NCBI GenBank assembly: GCA_023014365.1
Contig: JAEBUN010000002.1
Span: forward strand, 2,728,001-2,792,000
Length of the DNA stretch: 64,000 nucleotides
Direction of reading: 5' to 3'
Source of the DNA: Lepiota brunneoincarnata
Lineage: Eukaryota > Basidiomycota > Agaricomycetes > Agaricales > Agaricaceae
This document shows positions 1 through 12,337 of this stretch, piece by piece (positions within the stretch are counted from its first letter, which is position 1; every line of letters begins with the position of its first letter). A program made the translations under genes and the position numbers. Under the pieces are notes generated by a model that had not been told where the DNA came from, made no database searches, and saw nothing but the letters and a program-made list of their open reading frames with translations.

Positions 1-3000
1 CAGAGAGCGAGAGCGCGAACGTCTCAAGCGAGAACGTGAAGGAGGGAACGCCGGCTCTCCGAACATGCTTCCCCGTACTACGCCCTCAAGCTCAGCTCTC
101 CCTTCTGCTCCCTTGGTAGCCCCGCCCATCACGGCCCACACACCTGTACCAGCCCAACCATCTATACCCTCACAGAATTTCTACCCATCACCTCCTCAAG
201 CTGAGCCCTCCACAGCTCCTCCTCCAGGCAACACTTCTCCCATCCTACCAATTGTCTCCCAGCAACAACCTACACAACCTGACACGCCCAGTTCTGCTTC
301 AATTCAAGTTGCTCCCCCCCTTGCTACCTCGTCTTCCTCGTCCTCTTATGATCCTTTTGGTTATCTTGGCATGAATATGACTGACATGAGTATAGATTTT
401 GGTATGGACATGGGCATAGGCTTTAATATGGGCCTCGGTATGAATATAAACGGGAATACGAGTACGGGACCGGGTGGCCCTGGCAGCAGGTCAGGATATA
501 ACGACGACAGTAGCCGAGGTATCGGGCTTGGTGGAAGCTCAGGCATGGACTTTGAAGAGCTTACGGACGATGATTTCAACTTTTTCGATCAGCCTTCTGC
601 TCATGCTCCTACTGCACCTGCACCCGCACCCGCTGCATCGTCCGTCGCTGTCACTGCGACTGCCATGCAGGTTACTCCTCCTTTATTTGGAGACATGCAC
701 CTGTCTGGTCCAGGTCCTCCACTCCCCGCAGCCCACACACAACCAACTCCAACAACCCACACTCCTTGGACTTCTGATTATCCGGAAGGCTTTACACCAT
801 GTTCTATTGAACCCTTAGACCCTATTCTCCCACCTGAACTGGTACCTTCCTCCCCAGGTTTCACATCTCCAGATGGTGCTGAAAGAGGCCCTCTTACCCC
901 TACCCCTAACATCCATCTAGAACATGATACTCGACTGACCACCTTTGAGCAACGTGACGACGAGACCCGGAAGGGTTTCGATCCCATTCCTTTCGCCAAG
1001 TATCATCGTGTTGCCGATGGAAAGTATGGCCCCAAGGGGAAATTTGGATTACCCAGCCCACCACCAGACGAACCAGATGACCCAATCGAGGTACCCTTTA
1101 CTCAGACCCGATCTCCTTCGGCCCGAAGACCGCTACTTAAGCAGAGCGAGGGCAGTGCTGCTTCGGGGTGGCGAATGCAATACAATGCTGTTACAGACCC
1201 TCGAGTTGGCGTGATGCGCAAGCTGATTGGTGTGAAGAGGAAGCATGCAACGCAGGGCGGGAGGACTGGAAAGGATATTCGTAAATCCCCTTGGACTGCG
1301 GAGTATGAAGAATGGAAAGTTTGTCTATCACCTACAGTTGACGCCAATGATTTCAACTCAGAGCCATCCGAGGATGAGGAAGGCACCCAGTCGGACAATG
1401 GGTTCTCGGAAGAGGACGACACCCCTGCTACCTCCCGTCCAAGCACTCCCCCACCATCTTACCTTCCCCTCGGTCCTTCATTGCTGCATACACACTTTAA
1501 TCATGCACACCTCCTACCTGTCAGCAAGCCTCTGCGGCCACCGGGTTCCTCCATATCTGCTTCCGGAGTGCATGGGGTCCTTGGAGTTGTCGCTATGCCC
1601 ATTGCGAATGTGCCTACTCCTGTTTCCCCTGCGGCTGGCTTAGGCTTCACAGCAGAGAAATGGAGGGCGTTAGAAATTGTGGTCAATGTCCTTGCCAAGG
1701 AAGCTGTCGAGAATGCGGTATGGGGTGAGGCGTGGTTGACCAATAACGTCTTCGGCTCTTCCAGCGGACGGTCTGCTGGTGAAAGCAAGAAGTTTACCGA
1801 GGTCTGGGCCAGTGATATTAAGTTTGTAGAGAAGCTATTTGGTACCCTGGAAAGTGTTCAAGGGGACTTGACGGTTGGTGAGCTTTCCGATTTAGGTACG
1901 TCTGCGTGCTCTCAGCCTTGGCCTCGGCTGAGATTCCGGTATACCAGATTCGATCAACACCACGCTATCTATGTCCTTAAATACCAAGCCCCCGCCCCCA
2001 CAGGTTATGCACATGCCTAAAATATCTGTTGGCAAGGGAGACACGATTATCAACGTTCTGCCTACGGCGCTCCGATTTTGGGAGAAACTTGGCTTAAGAC
2101 CCAAAAATGGGGAGAAAGATGCATCAGCATACGTACTCTTTGACGACGGGGAGCAGTATCGTCAGGATGACGCTGAAAACTGGCTTGCGAGTGTTTGTAC
2201 TGCCTATCAAGTCTGTTTCGATCTCCCGATACACACCAGTCCAGCTCTAACCGGTCATTTATAGAGTAAACACTTGGGCAAGCTGACGCTTGGAACGGGG
2301 TCATATTGTATTAAGGACGGACTCGTTCCCCTGAGATTTGATATCTCTTTCAAAAAACATTTTGGTATGTCGCGTGCTCTTTATGCGTCTGTATACTTAT
2401 TTGTTCCAGCTGCTTTTGCTGCAAGTCTCGTCGGTGCTTCAACACCCACTCTCCTCTTCCTTGTTGTGCCCATTGCCTTCATGAGCCTTTCTTCTCCTAT
2501 TTTCCGCCAGATACTACTCTCGATAACAAAAGCTCTGAAGTCACTGTCACAAGACCGCGTGTTCGTCCAGCTGATACCCGAGCATATCGTCAATTACATG
2601 GAGAATGATCCAGCGTGTACAGATCAACTCGAGACCTTTTGTGCTAGCCTTTACAATCGTATTGTCATCCCAGTCGACCGGCCCCTGGCACACTCATTCT
2701 CACCTGATAATACCCCTTTGATCTATCTCCAGAGGCCTGTGTTCACACTTGCAAGGCCGATCTGTAACAAAGTGACATACACAAGAAGCGCACATACGTC
2801 ACTGGGAGTGCTGGACAGACATACACTATTGCATGTTGGATACCGGCTAAGCAGTTGTGGGAAGTGGCTTGTCGCAGCGTGTGTCGACCAGCGCGGAGAG
2901 GCTTGGGATCAGAGGGTCTGGCTTGTGAGGAATGATCAACAGGATACGGACGGTGAAGGTAACGGTGGTACAGCGTCGACTCCGGCATCTGCCTCTGGCG

Positions 3001-4064
3001 CTGGGATAGTAAGCAGTCAGGAAGAAGGGTATGTAGTCCAGGAGGTGTGGGACTTTGTTGTGGGTTTTGCGAGGAGAGCAGATGTGGAATGGAGGATTGT
3101 GATCTCAAGACTCGGCATCATGGGCGAAGCAGAACTCACAGGTACGATTTGATCCCGGCCCATCCTGGTTGCGCCCCGCTCACGTCACGTCTGTTCAGCC
3201 TGGAAAGAACTCCTGCCCGCAACGGTCCCCACTTGTCGCCTTGGTTCTGTACATGTTTCGCTTACCTGCGCGGACCCTGATAGCCCTTGGGTGTTCACCA
3301 AGGTTAATAATACAAAAGCCCTAGCCCAGCTCAACAGCGGTGGTGGTAAATTCTCGAACGGCAAGCATATTTTATTTTCTGACGTCTCGAGTACAACATA
3401 CGCTCTCTTTCCGAGCGTCGTGCTACCTATCGCCGTTCCACCTACGCTGACCGATCTGGGGCTTGCACTACCCTACGTTGTGGATCCATCAGGGGGCAGC
3501 AGCCCAGGCGATGGCGACGCGGAAAGTACGACCACTAGCCCGACCACAGTGACCAATGCTGCTGTGCCTACCACTCCGATACTCGCATCCCCTTTATCCT
3601 CAATATCTTCGCTCTCAAAGGGTTCTTGCCCACATACCATTGGACTGCTACCAGAATCTACAACGTGCCTTGTCCGTATACCATACTCCCCATCAGTTAC
3701 ATCCGTCTCTATGCTCCACATTCACTTCTTGTATACCTACAGCCACACTCTCTCACTGGCTGAAAGATCGAGCGTGCTGGAACCCAAAACAGTACACGCC
3801 GATGTAACAAAAAACTTCTACGAGCTGAGTGTACTGGCCAAGTCGAGGTGGAGGGTGGTATCAAGTTCGGAAGGTGACATGGATGATGGTCATAGCGGAA
3901 GTGGCAGCGCTGGCAGTCGGAGCACAAGCAGTGGTGGTGGTGGTGGTGGTGGTGGTGGTGGTGGAAAACACGGAATAAACCCAATCCTACCAATTCACTT
4001 GGCCATGGTAGAGGTCATGAGTCAAGTTGCGGACAGTGCGGAGTATGTTGAAGCCGATTCCTGA
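1..4064 (+). CDS. MED13: Mediator subunit 13, C-terminal ~1300 residues (5' end outside window)
   Basis: This is the scaffold subunit of the CDK8 kinase module, which docks cyclin C-CDK8 onto Mediator in the nucleus. Exons are <2..1895, 1948..2210, 2265..3141 and 3199..4064. The reading frame is open through base 2 in an Arg/Glu-rich stretch, so the gene starts left of the window. Family signs are the KYGPKGKFGLPSPPPDE segment near 1020-1075, the block PKISVGKGD with LPTALRFWEKLGL after the first intron (2010-2095), and the C-terminal VWDFVVGFARRADVEWRIVI and ILPIHLAMVEVMSQV segments. A Ser/Pro/Gln-rich disordered region precedes these, and a poly-glycine run (3934-3963) sits near the C-terminus. 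The first intron was placed at 1896..1947 because that acceptor keeps the frame into the conserved block. No frame break was found. Confidence 0.93.
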
Positions 4065-4363
4065 TTCCGTCCCCCAACCCCCCCATCCTTGATTCTCCAG
4101 TATAATACGATATATCGCATTGTTCATTATTGTATTTTGCAAGTGCGTATTTCTCTTTGCATACCCGTCTCCAGCCATCATATCACACTGTATGTACACC
4201 TATCACCACGACATACCTACAACTCATTCGGACGCACCGCATTTTATTATGCAATCTACCACCCACCAAATGGCATCCTAGCACACAAGCAACCAAAGGA
4301 AAGTGTAATAAAGCGAAGTACAGAATAACGCAAGCCCTGGTAAGTACAGTACATGAGAAAGAG

Positions 4364-5331
4364 CTATTGGTTTTTCTTCTCAACTGCGCTATATCCTTTG
4401 GGAGCATCCATGCGTGTCGGAGTCTGTATACTGGAAAGAGCTCCAACACCCATAATAAGGACGGGGAGAAGAATCAAAAAAACAATAAGTAGAGAGGTGA
4501 CCAAACCAGTTGTAAAAAACACAGAGCCTTGGGAAAAAGTACTATGAGATTCATGAGACGAGTTGGTCAGGTCAATGACTGGTCTAGACCCGGTATCCGG
4601 TGCTTGGCGAATGTGGAGATCCGGGCGGATAGAGCCAGTGTAAATGACAAAGTGAGAAGAGAAGATGGAGGCAATGGTACCGAGCTCCGCAGCGAGGGCG
4701 GAGTCTAAAAGCGAGTACGCACGTAAGTTGAATGGGTCATAATTTCAGTCAAGCAGGGAAAGAACTTGCTGTGTTTCTCCATATCAGAGTCGAGATGAAG
4801 ATGCGGCATTTGGAGATAGAGAACATGCTTCTTGTCCCCTTCCAGAGAAATAGTACCTGAAGAGGAAACTCCAGGCGCGTATTTAAGGAAACGAGCATTG
4901 CAAGCGGGACGAGAGGGACTCTGCAGCGAGTACGAGATCCAGAGGGCCAGACACTTGTAGTGAGCGAGCAGATGGTGCGGAGGAGATGCTACGGGCGAGA
5001 TGGGATGGAGGTGAGTGATGGACCTGCAAAGTAATGGTCAACCCCCGGCAGCGACAAGAAGGAGAGAACCAACCCCTGGTTGCTGGATGAATACCACGGC
5101 TTCAAAACTGCAAAATTCTGCGCTGTGAAGGATGTGGTCGATGAGATTACGCGAGTTGGCGTCGTTTGGGAGTGTATCGAGCGCAGCCGATCTGGTGCAA
5201 CTTGGTTAAATGTGCCCGACCAATAAACAAAAAAGCCGCACCTTGAGGAGGACCAAGTGAGGAGAGAGGTACTTGCAAGGGCTGTTGCTGCAAATGCAAG
5301 CACAGCGATAGTGAAAAGTCCTGGCGGTCAT
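4364..5331 (-). CDS. BIG1: BIG1/VOA1-type ER membrane protein, frame broken
   Basis: Members of the BIG1 / Ac45-VOA1 family are ER type I membrane proteins linked to V-ATPase assembly and cell-wall glucan synthesis. Exons (minus) are 5331..5242, 5191..5074, 5023..4766 and 4704..4364. A signal peptide (core AVLAFAATALAS) is followed by a lumenal region containing AVVFIQQPGV. The C-terminus has one transmembrane helix (GLVTSLLIVFLILLPVLIMG) and the conserved tail segment SSIQTPTRMDAPKGY. The frame is broken in three places: an extra T in the run at 5314-5317 just after the ATG, an extra base near 4885-4905, and a third somewhere in 4766-4840. Removing one base at each gives 804 nt (267 aa). The splice donor at 4765 (GTTCTT) is weak. 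The family call is firm, but the exact protein is not. Confidence 0.75.
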
Positions 5332-5441
5332 CGTTGTCGAGTCTGGAGGACGAAGACGAAATGGCAAAGCGCAGTGTGGGTGTACACGTGACCGGAGACC
5401 TAACCCGCTGCCGGAACTTAAGTACCCCTCTCAGCTCAACC
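5332..5441. promoter_or_regulatory. shared divergent promoter of BIG1-like and ACADSB genes
   Basis: Only 110 bases separate the start codon of the minus-strand BIG1-like gene from that of the plus-strand acyl-CoA dehydrogenase, so both promoters and 5' UTRs must lie here or overlap the neighbouring gene. No TATA box is evident. Confidence 0.5.
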
Positions 5442-7069
5442 ATGTTCAGGACAACTGCTATTCGCTCCCTCGTTGCGTTCCGTGCTCGTCCTTTTGCAGC
5501 TACCAGGTAAGTTTTCTAACTCTCTTACAAGCACATTCGGCATGATCTATACAATATATGTAGCAGGTCCTTCTCGACCTCTAGATCTATTCGAAGTGAA
5601 GTCGGCGTCCCGACATCTTTGGATATCTTCACCGACGAAGAGCAGATGCTCAGAGAGGCTGGTAGGCTCTCTCTCTCTGGAAACTCTCTCTACCGACGTT
5701 CACCAGTCGTTCTGTAGTCCGACGTTTCGCGGCCGATGTAGTTAGTCCCAAGGTTCGCGAGATGGACGAGAACGAGAGCATGGACCCGACAGTTATCAAG
5801 GGTCTCTTTGAACAAGGCGTATGTCGTTTCGGGAATTATTTTTCATGGTCCTATCCCTTACTCTTCCAGCTCATGGGAATTGAGACCAGCCCAGATCATG
5901 GCGGTGCCGGATCTTCCTTCACTTCCGCAATTATTGCAATCGAAGAACTTGCCAAGGTTGATCCCTCGGTGTCTGTCTTGTGTGACGTCCACAATACCCT
6001 CGTCAATACAGTCGTGCGCACCTACGGGACCCAGGAGCAGAGAACTAAGTGGCTACCTCTGCTCTCCGAGAAGACGGTAGGCACACTCTTCACTACTCAT
6101 ACCCGACATACTCTCATATCCGGACCATTAGCTTGGTTCCTTTTGCTTGTCTGAACCTGCTTCCGGTTCCGACGCCTTTGCGCTCCAGACTCGGGCCAAG
6201 AGAGAGGGCGACCACTGGATCCTTAACGGTTCCAAGATGTGGATTACCAATTCATATGAGGCCGATTTTTTTCTCATCTTCGCCAATGTAAGACCTTCAC
6301 ACCTCCGGGAAGGTCGCCTAATACCTATGGATCACCCAGGTCGATCCCAGCAAGGGATATAAGGGTATAACCTGCTTCATTGCTACCAAGGATATGGGCA
6401 TTAAGATTGCCAAGAAGGAACAGAAGCTTGGTATTCGTGCATCCTCGACATGCACTCTGAACTTTGACGACCTCAAGATCCCCGCCGAAAACATTATCGG
6501 TGGCGAGGGCAAAGGCTACAAGATTGCAATCGAGATCTTAAACGAGGGTATGTACTCAGCTCGAACAACGTTACCTAGTTGACAACAAGTCAGGTCGTAT
6601 CGGTATCGCCGCTCAGATGCTTGGTCTCGCTCAGGGCGCCTTCGACAAGGCGGTTCCCTACACATATCAGCGCAAGCAGTTTGGCCAACCCATTGGCACC
6701 TTCCAAGGCATGCAATTCCAGATAGCCCAGGCCGCCATTGACATCGAGTCCGCTCGCCTCCTCACTTATAACGCCGCACGCCGCAAGGAAGAAGGCAAGC
6801 CCTTCACCAAGGAAGCCGCTATGGCCAAGTATTGGAGTAGTCAAGTTGCCCAAAGAGTTGCTGGGTCGGCCATTGAGTGGGCTGGTGGTGTTGGATTCAC
6901 TCGGGAGACTGGTATCGAAAAGTACTGGAGGGACTCCAAGATTGTGTGTGCCTCACTACTGATATGCTGCCAAATTGACTTATACCCTCGACAGGGTGCT
7001 ATCTACGAGGGTACATCTAATATTCAACTACAAACAATTGCCAAATGCATTCAAAAGGAGTACTCTTAG
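5442..7069 (+). CDS. ACADSB: short/branched-chain acyl-CoA dehydrogenase, mitochondrial
   Basis: This FAD enzyme makes the alpha,beta-enoyl-CoA in isoleucine/valine or short-chain fatty acid breakdown in mitochondria, passing electrons to ETF. Exons are 5442..5506, 5567..5661, 5718..5818, 5870..6076, 6132..6287, 6340..6547, 6594..6943 and 6995..7069, giving 418 aa, a normal family length. The N-terminus is rich in Arg/Ser/Ala and lacks acid residues, as a mitochondrial presequence should be. The FAD-site segments [10 protein letters not shown] and WITN are present, followed by the C-terminal half with [14 protein letters not shown] and the end block [14 protein letters not shown]. The glutamate in YEGTSNIQ is at the position of the catalytic base in this subfamily. 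The frame is intact. The substrate (2-methylbutyryl-CoA or butyryl-CoA) is inferred from similarity to the SBCAD type and could be another short acyl chain. Confidence 0.93.
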
Positions 7070-7369
7070 CCTTTCACCATCTTGGACCTCCTGAACTATC
7101 CCATGGATAGATCACAATGTAAACTAACCATCCCTCATATTCCAAGTAATTACTATCTGCAACGCACTATGATGCCAACCCCAGAGTTGATTCTTCCTAA
7201 AATACGCCAAGCATGACCCGTAAGGAGCAGCAGATATATCTGAGGGTCAAAGCTTAAGTGATCGGCAGAATATGGGTAGTATTAAAATACGGGTGAAATG
7301 CGAAGAATATGTATGATTCCACAATTACAATATGGGAATAGAGATGCATTCGCCCTAAGATTGGTGTTG
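7070..7369. other. convergent intergenic gap
   Basis: These 300 bases lie between two genes that end facing each other, so they hold both 3' UTRs. No gene, repeat or RNA was seen. Confidence 0.6.
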
Positions 7370-8685
7370 CTACTTTTGAGGGTTCGACGTTCTTACGAAC
7401 ATTAAAATACCCTCGTAGACAGCCCATCCAATTGCTGAGCTGAGAACTTTTCGGGACATGCGAAGTGAAATTCCGTCAAAATACCCAGATACACCCCTTT
7501 GCTGCAAGGGATACAGCGTCAGCCATTCATTGAATCCCCAACTTGACCTGGAAAATAAACGCACCTGCCAGATCGTGTGAACGGTTCGTAGAAATCCACG
7601 GTACCTATCCTCCTGGCGGACTTGAATTTTTGTCTGGGAATGACAGCCTTAACATCAATTGCTGGATGTTCATGAAAACGCACGGGTTACCTTGATAACA
7701 TCAAAAGGCTGGGTAATCACTGTCGCAATTGCACCAGCAGAAGCGGCCGAGGTGCTATGAATGACCGTGGAATAAAAACCGCTTGTTGGGGACATGAGGT
7801 ATGCTGCGAATAGACATGAGTGAGTGGATCGTTCACGTGTACAAATATTACAGGGACTTACAAGCTTCGCGCTTGATGCCCTCATAGAATAGAACAAAAA
7901 GTCCCGCATACGGCGCATCTCGGAGCGATGAAGCAAGGAATCCCCGGAGTAGTTCATGAGGTCCTTGTCGGATGATAGAAAAGACCGCGCTAGAGAGGCT
8001 TTCGTATACATACATATTGCTCTAATCCGATAAATCCTGACATAGGTATCAACCAGGAGGAACCTAGCAACACGGACACACACCTCATAACGAGCTTTCA
8101 AAACAGAAAAGGGATTGAGCAACAGCCCTACACTGACTCGAGTGGTAGCTCCAGCTATCAAGTTCCCCGTGCTCGTCAGTTTGGGCAGGACTGATGATGG
8201 ATTAGGATTGTCGGAAAGTGAATGTTTGTGAACAACAGCAAAATATGGCGAAGTGGCCATCCACATCCGTAGTTGCGTTAAACCGGTCATGTATAACGCT
8301 ACCCCTGGGACGTTCCTTATGAGTGAAGCCTCTGTGCCTCTCCAGAGTCCTCTCAATCCATTGGTTGCGAGAACCTCCTGAGTAGTGCTGAGGATGCAGG
8401 AGACATGATGTCTGGTAGCAAGTCTGGGGAACGAATGATAATTGTTAAAAGATTGAATGACGGACCTTGGTCGTATTACACCATCCGCTTGCTGCATACG
8501 CGTCTTCACCAAGTCGACTGGTGCAATATTTACTTGGAAGTTCCAAAAACAATTTTTGTTTGCTTACAGGGCTGCAGACATAGTGTTGTTGCAAAGCCAG
8601 ACAGTGCGCCTACAAAGCGTTTAGCGGGAGTCGGGGGACTACAGAGCTCGAGAGGACACACCAGACAGAAGCTGATTGGTGACAT
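7370..8685 (-). CDS. HEM25: mitochondrial glycine carrier (SLC25A38/Hem25)
   Basis: This inner-membrane carrier brings glycine into mitochondria for 5-aminolevulinate, the first step of heme synthesis. Exons (minus) are 8685..8568, 8517..8466, 8411..8084, 8021..7862, 7803..7691, 7633..7565 and 7501..7370 (323 aa). The three carrier repeats carry PFDLVKTRMQQ, NPFSVLKARYE and PFDVIKTKIQ, each the P-x-[DES]-x-x-[KR] signature or a close form. The segments GLRGLWRGT and SSLRDAPYAGLFVLFYE are typical of SLC25A38. The ATG at 8685 was chosen because it is the one in frame with KRFVGALSGFATTLCLQP; the ATG four bases upstream (8689) is out of frame. All seven exons join in frame without correction. 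Confidence 0.93.
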
Positions 8686-8754
8686 TCATGAACCAGAGCA
8701 CAAGGGTCACGAGACCAAATAAATACAATTCTCTGTTCACTCACCAACAGTGTC
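8686..8754. promoter_or_regulatory. 69-bp divergent promoter of HEM25 and SPT4
   Basis: The two start codons face away from each other over 69 bases. Any core promoter elements must sit here or inside the genes. No clear motif was seen. Confidence 0.45.
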
Positions 8755-9223
8755 ATGTCTGCACCTATTCCACCACAAGCCAGGAGCAAAGCTCTCCGTG
8801 CATGTCTCCTCTGCTCCATCGTCCTCGCTCCAAACGACTTTCGAAAAATTGGATGCCCCAATTGCGAAGAGATCATGCAGGTATATCCTCATGCAATGCT
8901 CTTCCTAGCCCCTCTCATCATTAAGTGTCCTCCTCCCTTTAGCTCAAGGGCAGCCCAGACCGTATAGCAACTTGTACGACAACGTCATTTGACGGTGTTA
9001 TATCCGTAATAGACCTAGAAAATAGCTGGGTAGCACGCTGGCAGAGGACATGTGAGTCTCATTCGCTCTCGTCCCACAACGCTAACAATTCGTGCCTTTA
9101 GCGAAATATGTCCGAGGAATTTACGCCGTTCAGGTCAAGGGCCGCGTACCAGATGATGTCGAAGCAGAACTCGAAAACAGAAGAATCAAATACCGGCCTC
9201 GCGATCAGACTGACCAAGATTAG
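8755..9223 (+). CDS. SPT4: transcription elongation factor SPT4
   Basis: SPT4 pairs with SPT5 (DSIF) to keep RNA polymerase II processive. Exons are 8755..8880, 8943..9051 and 9102..9223 (118 aa, the usual size). The N-terminal zinc-binding region shows CLLCSIV and GCPNCEEIM, giving the four cysteines. The rest matches the family core, with the FDGVISVIDLENSWVARWQR segment read as two blocks (FDGVIS and SWVARWQR) and a late GIYAVQVKGRVP strand. The frame is intact across both introns. Confidence 0.95.
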
Positions 9224-9800
9224 CCCAGAAGACCCCGCCTGCGTCCCTTCCACAGGTCCACCGGTTGTGTTCTTATGCTGCCGCACCATAGATCGTACAA
9301 GATATAGTTCCTACCCATGCTATCGTACAGGAAACTCGCGTGTTCTCCATTCTTTCAAGTGTGTTATACTGTGCTCCAATGCAATCTTCTCCTGCTCGAA
9401 ACACCCCGTGATGGCAGGAATCAACTCCCAAACAATACCGAGGGATTAGCTGCCAGTTATTCCAAGTCGGGGCCGGGATCAACCACGGCCCCGCACCCCC
9501 ACTCCACTAGGACACCCGCCCGCCAACCCCACAAGCGATATTATCATGTGTTTGCATTACTTACTTTGTAACTCAAGTCGGCACAGGTGACTCTTTTCCC
9601 ACTGCGTATATAAAAAGCTTTTTATCATCATCCCTTCCTGCCTCACTACCGCAGCCGAGCGTGTGGCTTATCGCACTGGAGTCTGCAGCCCCCCATCAGA
9701 AATCTGAACTTCATGCTTATCATTATAAACCCTCGCCCAGCTGGATCCCACCAGACATCCGTCCCCCTCCCTCCTACTGACCAGCGCTGCATTCGATAGC
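9224..9800. other. intergenic: SPT4 3' side and permease promoter
   Basis: This 577-bp gap between two plus-strand genes contains short open frames only, none with recognisable protein features. The only element noted is a TATA-like box at 9607-9616. Confidence 0.5.
9607..9616 (+). promoter_or_regulatory. TATA-like box upstream of permease
   Basis: The string TATATAAAAA lies about 185 bases before the permease ATG at 9801. Position and sequence fit a TATA box with a 5' leader of roughly 150 nt. This is inference only. Confidence 0.45.
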
Positions 9801-12115
9801 ATGAGCCCAGGGAGCCAATCACGCCAAGACGCAATTCGGCGGGCCGATGAAGCCTTGCTAGCGGCACTTGGGTACAAACAGGAGTTCAAGAGAGAATTCG
9901 CACCCCTTGAGGTGTGTCAACAGTGTCCCGCTCAAGCTCAAGCTCACATCTAGAGATAGGTGTTCGGCATTTCCTTTTCAATTATCGGGCTAGTGCCCTC
10001 CATTTCGTCCGTCTTGTTTTACGCGATACCTAATGGTGGAGGTCCCGCTATGGTTTGGGGGGTACGCGGTAGTCCGCTCTTCCTCGACTATTTTACTGAC
10101 TTGATACTGTAGTGGCTAGTTTCCAGTATCTTTGTGCTGTTCATCGGTTTGTCGATGGCTGAGCTTGCATCGGCTGCACCGACTTCTGGTGGCGTACGTA
10201 CTATAATCCTTCGTTATCTGTATCTATGCAGGCTCAGAACCCGACAAATTTGAATAGCTCTATTTTTGGACTTACTCCCTGGCGTCAAGGCGCTGGAGGA
10301 ACTTGCTATGCTGGATAGTTGGCTGTCAGCTCATCCACGAACAGCTCGACTTCCTTACTGACCACGCTTTCAGACGCTAACACGATTGGCTCTATTGCTG
10401 CTATCGCATCCATAGACTGGGGAGCCGCGGTGCAAGTTATGGCCGCCATTACTATTAGCATGGATGGAAATTTTGAGGTGACAAACGCACGGACTTTGTA
10501 CGCTTCCCCCCATACTTCATTTGCAACGTATGTATGTACAACTGACGGTCCGGCCAATAGTGGTATATACGCCGCCCTCGTTATAAGCCATGCAATCGTA
10601 TGCTGTCTAGCAACGAAAGCTTTAGCCCGCCTGCAGACAGTCTACATCGTCTTGAATGTGTTGTATGTCTTCTTCGTAGTCATCCTTCAGTGGCCAATCT
10701 GACATCCTGGAAGATTTTGCATTGCGATTGTTGTTGCTCTTCCCATCTCAACGCCCAACGAACTCAAGAATAGTGCTAAATTTGCCTTGGGGGACTTCGT
10801 CAACCGTAAGCACCAGGGCATTTTCAAGGGACTATTTCTGACAAAGCTCCTTCAGTCAGCGGTTGGCCCGATGGCTTTGCCTTCATTTATAGCTTCCTGG
10901 CACCCCTCTGGACCATTTGTGCGACCCTCCTCGTCCAATTTAGACTTTCGCGGTGCTCAAATCACCCTTAGGTTCCTTCGACTCCAGCGTTCACATCAGT
11001 GAAGAAGCCTCCAATGCAAACATCGCCGTTCCATGGGCAATCGTCGGAGCGATCGCTGCTGGAGGTGTTCTCGGATGGGGTGGGTTGAGCGTATAAAGTC
11101 TTCAAAACCAAACTCATGAATGTGGCAGCTGTCAACATGTCTTTGGCGTTTTGCATGGGGACCGATTTGAAAGGATTGTCCAACAGTGACCAACCCATGG
11201 CACAAATTCTCTTCAACAGTTTTGGAAAAAATGCTACACTGGGGATCTGGGTGTTGGTAATCCTCGTGCAGTAAGCATCCAATCATCTCTGGTTGTGTGT
11301 AATCTGAGTTTGTGTGTGACCTTTTAAGGTATATGATGGGTTCCAGCATGGTGAGCCAATGAATTTGCCCGGGCCACAGCATAAAGAATATCGTCAGCTA
11401 ACATACTCCCCAGTTGCTCGCCGCGAGCAGACAAACTTTTGCGTTCAGCCGCGACGGAGGTCCGTACGTTCATTTCCAGACCATCCTCTTCCTTGTTCAT
11501 GAAGTTTCCATGTAATACACTATCTCCACAGCTCTCCCTTTCTCAAAATGGCTCTATAAGATGAATCCTCGCACTCAGACGCCTGTCAATGTTGTCTGGT
11601 TTGATGCCCTCCTCTCGCTCGCCATGGGCCTCCTCGTTTTTGCAGGCGACCAAGCCGTCAACGCCGTCTTCTCCATGTCTATCATAGCCCTCTATATTGC
11701 TTATGCCATACCCATTACTGTCCGCTTTACGGGTGGCAATAGTTTCAACCTGGTCCTTTTAATCTTGGTGTTCTCGTGAGTGTATCTACCCCCGTTGTCG
11801 ATCGGCTGTACAAAGCTTAATACCTGGTTCTAGAGTTTCCCAGTTGCAGTAGTCGCTGTGCTTTTCATGCTCCTCTTTGGGATAATCTTCCTCTTCCCAG
11901 AAGTCCCAGGTGGGGGTGCAGCAACAATGAACTACAGCACTGTTGTCATTGGCGGAATCCTGATTCTCTCCATCATCTGGTACTATTTCCCAAAATATGG
12001 AGGTGTGCACTGGTTCAGGGGTCCCGTACCCAATATCGACTTGAGCGAACCTTCCGCATCTGCATCTACATCAGAGAAGAGTGGGACGTCGATCGAAGAG
12101 AAGCACATGGTGTAG
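9801..12115 (+). CDS. amino acid/GABA/choline permease (APC family), one base short
   Basis: This is a 12-helix plasma-membrane transporter of the fungal GABA/choline/amino acid permease group. Exons are 9801..9911, 9960..10061, 10113..10193, 10258..10324, 10374..10497, 10561..10662, 10714..10805, 10856..10918, 10972..11079, 11129..11270, 11329..11350, 11414..11459, 11532..11775 and 11834..12115. Family segments are the early VFGISFSIIGLVPSISSVL helix, MAELASAAPTSGG, LYFWTYSLA, FSRDGALPFSK and AVNAVFSMSIIALYIAYAIP. Near 11752 the family segment GPFNLG is recovered only if one G is added (TGG to TGGG); the total then becomes 1587 nt (528 aa). Without it, use of an alternative donor at 11768 would keep the frame but lose that motif. 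The substrate cannot be told from sequence. Confidence 0.88.
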
Positions 12116-12337
12116 ATGTTGTGTAGATGAAGGCAACTGTTCTTTAAAGCACTAATAAATACACGTTGAGTAAAAGGCTCCACTAGATTAGGTTATACAG
12201 TGTTTCCAGAAAATCCCGTTATCCGTTGGGCTACTGGGGTATCTCAATCCTCCAGCAAGAGAGAATCCTATTATGCTGTGAGCATGCGAAATAAGCGTGA
12301 GTCAGATATAAAATCAGGCCCGGCAAGGGGAACCAGC

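Noticed and set aside
4364..5331. BIG1-like gene as a decayed pseudogene
   Set aside because: Three breaks are many, but all are single extra bases of the type seen in neighbouring essential genes, and splice sites, signal peptide and membrane helix are kept.
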